DNA of 64,000 nt. It comes from Vibrio sp. D404a (GTDB lineage Bacteria > Pseudomonadota > Gammaproteobacteria > Enterobacterales > Vibrionaceae). Under the pieces are notes generated by a model. The model ran no database searches and was not told the DNA's origin. It was given only the letters and a program-made list of their open reading frames with translations. This document shows positions 59,920 through 64,000 of the stretch, piece after piece. The stretch spans positions 1 to 64,000 of the forward strand of contig NZ_JAHGAJ010000046.1 in NCBI RefSeq assembly GCF_030248535.1. The letters are read 5' to 3'. Both the position numbers and the translations under genes were made by a program. Every line of letters starts with the position of its first letter. Position 1 is the stretch's first letter.

Positions 59920-61491
59920 TTAACGCTTTTCAGTGCGCATACCCATCAGCAAGCTTAAGCACATCAATAGTAGGATGATCGTAAACGGTAATGCCGTTGA
60001 AATTGCACCCGCTTGAAGCGCTTGTACTGCTTCTGTGCCGCCAACCCAAAGTAGAGCAACCGCAATTGCACCCTCAAGGAATGCCCAGAAAACACGCTGT
60101 GGTACTGGTGTATCAACTTTACCACCTGCGGTAATACTATCGATAACCAATGAACCTGAATCCGATGATGTAATAAAGAACACCAATACTAGAATCACAG
60201 CAATGATTGAAAGCAGCGTGCCAAACGGCAGTGCATCAAACATTTGGAACATCGCCAGTGAAATGTCCGTTAGACCATCAGAGCCTAGTTGACCAACACC
60301 GTTTACGATTTGGTCAATCGCAAGTCCACCAAATACTGACATCCAGATAATGGTTACTGTTGTCGGAACGATCAGTACCGCAGTAATGAATTCACGAACC
60401 GTACGGCCTTTAGAAACACGAGCGATGAACATACCTACGAATGGTGACCAAGAGATCCACCAAGCCCAGTAGAATACAGTCCAACCATGCAGCCAAGCTT
60501 GGTCTTCACGACCATGTGGGTTACTCAATGGAATGATATTCTCGATGTAAGCCATCAATGTTGTCGGGATTGAACCTAGTGTTACCGCGTAGCCAATCAA
60601 ACCAACAAGAATAAGCAGTAGGAACGCGACTAGCATATTGATGTTACTGATGACCTTTACACCACCGTCGATACCGCGCAGAACCGAAACAACAGCCAGC
60701 AGAGTCACGACACTGATTACGATCACTTGCAGTGATAGACCCGCTTCAATACCGAATACGTGTTGAATACCACTCGCCGCTTGTTGCGCACCTAAACCCA
60801 GAGATGTTGCAAGACCGAACAGAGTTGCCAGTACCGCTAGGATATCAACAACGTGACCTGCCCAACCCCACGCTCTGTCACCCAAGATTGGGTAGAAGAT
60901 CGAACGGATAGAAAGCGGTAGACCTTTATTGTATGTGAAGAACGCCAATGAAAGCGCTACAACGCCATAGATCGCCCAAGGGTGAAGACCCCAGTGATAC
61001 ATGGTTGCACCCAATGCAATACGAGCCGCTTCTGGTGTATTGGGTTCAACACCCAGTGGCGTCTCAAACCAACCAGTGAAATACGCTGCAGGTTCCGCCA
61101 CACTCCAGAACATCAGACCGATACCCATACCCGCGGCAAACAGCATTGCTAACCAAGACATAAATGAGTAATCGGCAGTAGCGTCGTTACCACCTAGACG
61201 AATTTTACCGAAAGGAGAAACAATCAAGCCCAGGCAGAAAATAACAAAAATGTTGCCTGACCAGATGAATAGCCAATCGAATGAATTAATGATTTGGCCT
61301 TTGACACCGTCCAGTGCCGCTTTAGCCGATGCAGTATCAGTAACCAATACTCCAATTAAAAACAGCGCAATAAGGCCTGCGCTGATACCAAAAACAGGGT
61401 TGTGAACATCGAAGCCCCATTTCTGTACATTATCTTGACCAACCGTGTAGTCGGTACTGTCGATACTGTATTTATCTATACCTTTAGTCAT
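59920..61491 (-). CDS. BCCT-family betaine/choline/carnitine transporter
   Basis: A 523-residue, 12-helix sodium- or proton-coupled transporter of quaternary ammonium compounds. Diagnostic segments are AAGMGIGLMFWSVAEP (helix 3 glycine motif) and FYWAWWISWSPFVGMFIARVSKGRT (helix 8 aromatic box and sodium region). GMGIGL suits the sodium-coupled glycine betaine type. AGAGGGATA precedes the ATG. In a marine Vibrio it would import compatible solutes against salt stress. The two-component genes upstream on the same strand are separated from it by a terminator. Confidence 0.92.
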   Translation of the reverse strand: MTKGIDKYSIDSTDYTVGQDNVQKWGFDVHNPVFGISAGLIALFLIGVLVTDTASAKAALDGVKGQIINSFDWLFIWSGNIFVIFCLGLIVSPFGKIRLGGNDATADYSFMSWLAMLFAAGMGIGLMFWSVAEPAAYFTGWFETPLGVEPNTPEAARIALGATMYHWGLHPWAIYGVVALSLAFFTYNKGLPLSIRSIFYPILGDRAWGWAGHVVDILAVLATLFGLATSLGLGAQQAASGIQHVFGIEAGLSLQVIVISVVTLLAVVSVLRGIDGGVKVISNINMLVAFLLLILVGLIGYAVTLGSIPTTLMAYIENIIPLSNPHGREDQAWLHGWTVFYWAWWISWSPFVGMFIARVSKGRTVREFITAVLIVPTTVTIIWMSVFGGLAIDQIVNGVGQLGSDGLTDISLAMFQMFDALPFGTLLSIIAVILVLVFFITSSDSGSLVIDSITAGGKVDTPVPQRVFWAFLEGAIAVALLWVGGTEAVQALQAGAISTALPFTIILLLMCLSLLMGMRTEKR

Positions 61492-61716
61492 TATCCCTCT
61501 CTACGGGGTACTACTAATTTAGTAATATCCCTAATCATATTGTGACTAAATAAAACAAACCGGAACATACAATCCAAGCAGAACAAGTTCGTTGTCACAG
61601 CAATTCAAATACTTGGATGACTGAAGTTTAGCAGGTTAAGCTGTTGTTTTCAGTAAACCATAGGCAGTTCGCTGAGTTTTCACTCAAATGTAATCAATTT
61701 ACTCGAATTTATGACT
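61492..61716. other. Intergenic region upstream of the BCCT gene
   Basis: The space between the transporter start and the two-component terminator is AT-rich and should hold the transporter promoter. I see no open frame of note and no recognisable operator. Confidence 0.5.
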
Positions 61717-61741
61717 AAAAAAAGACCGAACACGTCGGTCT
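61717..61741 (-). terminator. Terminator of the two-component operon
   Basis: AGACCGA (61723-61729) pairs with TCGGTCT (61735-61741); on the minus strand it is followed by seven T residues. It lies about 78 bases after the regulator stop. Confidence 0.82.
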
Positions 61742-61818
61742 ATTGATTTGAAATACTTTCAGGTCAAAGTATTTTTATGCTTCGAAAGCACTTTCTCAGA
61801 GCAATAATAAGGGAACAA

Positions 61819-62457
61819 TCATTCAACAAGACCGGAGTTAACCGCAAATTTAGCCAGCTCAGCGGTCGAATGAATGTCCAATTTGTGCTTTATATTTTGC
61901 CTGTGCGTTTCTACCGTTCGGTAGCTAATATCCAACGTCTTAGCGATCGCTTTACTGCTCTCCCCTTTTGCTACCAATTTCAATACCGCTTCTTCACGTC
62001 GGCTCAATGGATTCTTCGCAGTTTGAGTGGGCGTTATCGGCTGTGTAAACAGCGTCTGTGTTACCTTCTCACAGAAGTAGGTTGAGCCTTGATTAACCGT
62101 CTTAATCGCCTGCACCATTTTCTCTGCTGAGATCTCTTTGAGCATGTAACCCACAGCCCCAGACTGCATCACCTTCATGATGTATTCGCGGTTGTCATGC
62201 ATGGTTAGCATCAGCACTTTGATGTCTGGCGCTTCCTCTTTGATTAGGCGAGTGGCGTCAATGCCGTTCATTATCGGCATACTAACGTCCATCAAGACCA
62301 CATCGGGCTGTAGGCCTTTCACTACTTCAACCGCTTCTAAGCCATTACTTGCCGAGCCAATCACTTCTATCTTGGGCTCTAAATGCAAGCGCGCGATAAA
62401 TCCATCTAATACCACTTGGTGATCATCAACTATCACCACTTTAATTGGTTTATCCAT
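61819..62457 (-). CDS. NarL/LuxR-type response regulator
   Basis: A 212-residue regulator. The receiver domain has the acidic pair VDDHQVVLDG (Asp11/12), phospho-acceptor Asp57 (LMDVSMPIMNG) and the conserved lysine in YMLKEIS. The C-terminal LuxR-type helix-turn-helix is LSRREEAVLKLVAKGESSKA followed by RTVETHRQNIKHKL. It overlaps the upstream kinase gene by eight bases, so the two form a cognate pair. Adjacent BCCT or chemoreceptor genes are possible targets, but this is only positional. Confidence 0.93.
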   Translation of the reverse strand: MDKPIKVVIVDDHQVVLDGFIARLHLEPKIEVIGSASNGLEAVEVVKGLQPDVVLMDVSMPIMNGIDATRLIKEEAPDIKVLMLTMHDNREYIMKVMQSGAVGYMLKEISAEKMVQAIKTVNQGSTYFCEKVTQTLFTQPITPTQTAKNPLSRREEAVLKLVAKGESSKAIAKTLDISYRTVETHRQNIKHKLDIHSTAELAKFAVNSGLVE

Positions 62458-63805
62458 AAACTAATCCATCTAATCTCAACAATACGGTGACTTCTGTCCC
62501 GAAGCCCGGCTCACTCTCTAATTCAAACTCACCGCCAATAAACTCGACTCGTTCACGCATGTTCCGAAGGCCGATACCAGACTTGCGCAGTGTGGCGCTG
62601 ACATCAAAACCGACACCATCATCACGAATGATCAATTGCAACATGTTTCCAAGCGGCTGCAATGCAACACTGACGCTATTGGCACTGGCATGTTTTTCAA
62701 TGTTGGTTAACGACTCTTGCGCCACACGATAAAGCGTTGTGGTGACCTCTGACTTAAGCTTCAAGTTATTCAAACTAATCGCGGCCTCCGTCTCAATTTC
62801 TGAGTGGGATTTGAAGTCAATCAATAACGAATTGAGCGCCGCCTCAAGACCAAGGTCATCCAAAGCACTTGGACGCAAATTGTGAGAAATGTGCCTCACT
62901 TCATTAATTGCAGTCATTAACGAGTTCTGACACTTCTCCAAGTGTTGTCTTTGGGTGTCATCATCCAGTTTAGTCCCTAACAGCTCTAAGTGGCATTTAC
63001 TCGACACCAGTAGCTGATTGATCCCATCGTGCAGTTCGCGAGCCAAGTGCTTTTTCTCATCTTCTTGGAACATCACCGTTTTATGCGCCAACTCTTTTAA
63101 GCTCTTATCAGCAATCCTGTGTTCGTGTAGATTCACAGCAAGTGTCAGCACCACAATCACAGCCACGGTGACCGTTACAATCACCACCATAGTAAAGAAT
63201 GTGGTCTCAATATTGTTGTTCACCGCTGACTGCATATTGGCCACCTCTTCGGACACATCTTCAATGTACAAGCCGGTGCCAATCATCCAGTTCCATTTGC
63301 TCAACCAAGAGGCGTAACTGAGCTTCGGTACGATTTCGTCCGTCGAGGGCTTTTGCCAGAGATAATGGTGAAAACCACCGCCACTCTTCGCTTGATTAAG
63401 CAGCGACTCAATCAGGTAGTTGCCATTCTCATCTTGGATGTGAAGTAAGTTCTCACCTTGTAATTCAGGCATTATCGGGTGAACCAGATTGGTACCAAAT
63501 TCATCATAGACAAAGAAATAGCCATCTGTGCCGTAACGCAGTTTGCTGATGATCGCTTTTACGGCGTGCTGAGCTTCTGCTTGGTCCATGTCTGGATCGT
63601 TGTAGATATGAGAGATAGCATCGAATGCCAGATCCACCAGATCTTTGAGTGCCGACTCTTTAGATTGAATTAAACTGGAATGGAACAGCTCGACTTCTTT
63701 CTCACCCAAGGTCTTGGCTTGGAATACAGAGATCCAACTGGTGAGAGCCATCACCAACAACAGTGGTAATAGGCTTAATAGAATCAGTTTCGCTTTTAGA
63801 GGCAT
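62450..63805 (-). CDS. Cache-domain sensor histidine kinase (HisKA_3 type)
   Basis: A kinase of about 451 residues with a membrane helix (about 7-28), a periplasmic single Cache domain (about 35-190; RYGTDGYFFVYDEFGTNLVH, WNWMIGTGLYI), helix 2 (about 203-225), a dimerisation domain with phospho-acceptor His259 (LARELHDGINQLL) and a HATPase domain (IIRDDGVGFD; GIGLRNMRERVE). I prefer ATG 63805, which has AAGGAG five bases upstream, to GTG 63811. The FFVYD...VHP Cache pattern is common in sensors of small organic acids; the ligand is unknown. Confidence 0.92.
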   Translation of the reverse strand: MPLKAKLILLSLLPLLLVMALTSWISVFQAKTLGEKEVELFHSSLIQSKESALKDLVDLAFDAISHIYNDPDMDQAEAQHAVKAIISKLRYGTDGYFFVYDEFGTNLVHPIMPELQGENLLHIQDENGNYLIESLLNQAKSGGGFHHYLWQKPSTDEIVPKLSYASWLSKWNWMIGTGLYIEDVSEEVANMQSAVNNNIETTFFTMVVIVTVTVAVIVVLTLAVNLHEHRIADKSLKELAHKTVMFQEDEKKHLARELHDGINQLLVSSKCHLELLGTKLDDDTQRQHLEKCQNSLMTAINEVRHISHNLRPSALDDLGLEAALNSLLIDFKSHSEIETEAAISLNNLKLKSEVTTTLYRVAQESLTNIEKHASANSVSVALQPLGNMLQLIIRDDGVGFDVSATLRKSGIGLRNMRERVEFIGGEFELESEPGFGTEVTVLLRLDGLVYG

Positions 63806-63896
63806 TTCCACTCCTTGGATACGTCAGCTCTATACGCTTTCATTATTTCGCTCTTTAGCCGAAACAGCCAGTTTCCTTGTACTTTCTGACAAAAAC

Positions 63897-63920
63897 AAAG
63901 CTGCCCCTAAGAGCAGCTTT
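63897..63920 (-). terminator. Terminator near the right edge
   Basis: AAAGCTGC (63897-63904) pairs with GCAGCTTT (63913-63920); on the minus strand it runs into GTTTTTG. It probably closes a minus-strand gene that enters from beyond the window. Confidence 0.75.
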
Positions 63921-63958
63921 ACTTTATCAAGACTTGTTAATTTTATGTAATCAGGCGA

Positions 63959-64000
63959 TCACATTCCGTAGAATTCAGGGAACACCAACAGTGACGCAAG
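63959..64000 (-). CDS. Possible 3' end of a minus-strand gene (partial)
   Basis: Read from the right edge, one minus-strand frame gives LASLLVFPEFYGM then TGA at 63961-63959, about 40 bases ahead of a terminator. The hydrophobic tail and the well-placed terminator suggest the end of a real, possibly membrane, protein. Only 13 codons are visible, so the family cannot be named. Confidence 0.3.
   Translation of the reverse strand, partial: LASLLVFPEFYGM

Noticed and set aside
1..64000. Complete prophage, transposase, CRISPR array, rRNA or tRNA gene
   Set aside because: Looked for on both strands; no supporting sequence found. The tRNA-like hairpin before thrS is too short to be a tRNA gene.

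Overview
This is a chromosomal segment of a marine Vibrio, probably of the Splendidus-type clade. Protein sequences, start sites and gene order match Vibrio strongly: a hutCIGUH operon beside a VesB-type trypsin, a YdiJ-type dehydrogenase, purC, maeA, the VC1184/VC1183-type pair, trxB and cydDC. The species assignment is inference. There are no rRNA or tRNA genes, CRISPR array, insertion sequence or complete prophage that I can recognise.

Layout: 1-3400 (minus) is thrS-infC-rpmI-rplT, with an ATT start for infC and a thrS leader hairpin that mimics the tRNA-Thr anticodon arm. 3.6-5.5 kb holds an outer-membrane DUF3187-type protein and a Spo0M-family protein. 5.6-12 kb is the histidine-utilisation cluster, hutC then hutIGUH, with a TGTATATACA-type operator. 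12-24.8 kb carries DUF3581, a VesB-like secreted trypsin with a GlyGly-CTERM tail, an ICMT-like methyltransferase, a D-2-hydroxyglutarate dehydrogenase, a DUF3334 protein with a CheC/CheX phosphatase signature, DUF2786, an OmpA-like lipoprotein, a Sel1/J-domain protein, a small zinc-ribbon protein, a LexA-controlled sulA-like gene and PurR-controlled purC. 24.8-38.6 kb has an HrpB-like helicase, maeA, sanA, a DASS transporter, a diguanylate cyclase, DUF2797, a MarR-controlled membrane gene cluster, and a two-gene operon of a PLP enzyme and a 2-oxoglutarate/Fe(II) oxygenase.

38.6-41.2 kb is the least ordinary stretch. A gene-poor kilobase with strong hairpins is followed by two AT-rich unknown genes: a multi-pass membrane protein and a membrane-anchored helical protein. 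They form a plausible accessory two-gene module.

41.2-45.9 kb is trxB and cydDC. 45.9-55.3 kb is an iron-limitation island: nrdHIEF (manganese-capable class Ib ribonucleotide reductase) and sufABCDSE (stress-type Fe-S assembly) diverge from a 186-bp region with one excellent Fur box on each side. sufC has an in-frame TAA at codon 3 of its conserved N terminus, so it must start internally, be damaged, or reflect a base-call error. 55.5-64 kb has an unknown lipoprotein, azurin, a Cache chemoreceptor, a BCCT osmolyte transporter, a NarL/LuxR-type two-component pair, and the possible 3' tip of one more gene at the right edge.
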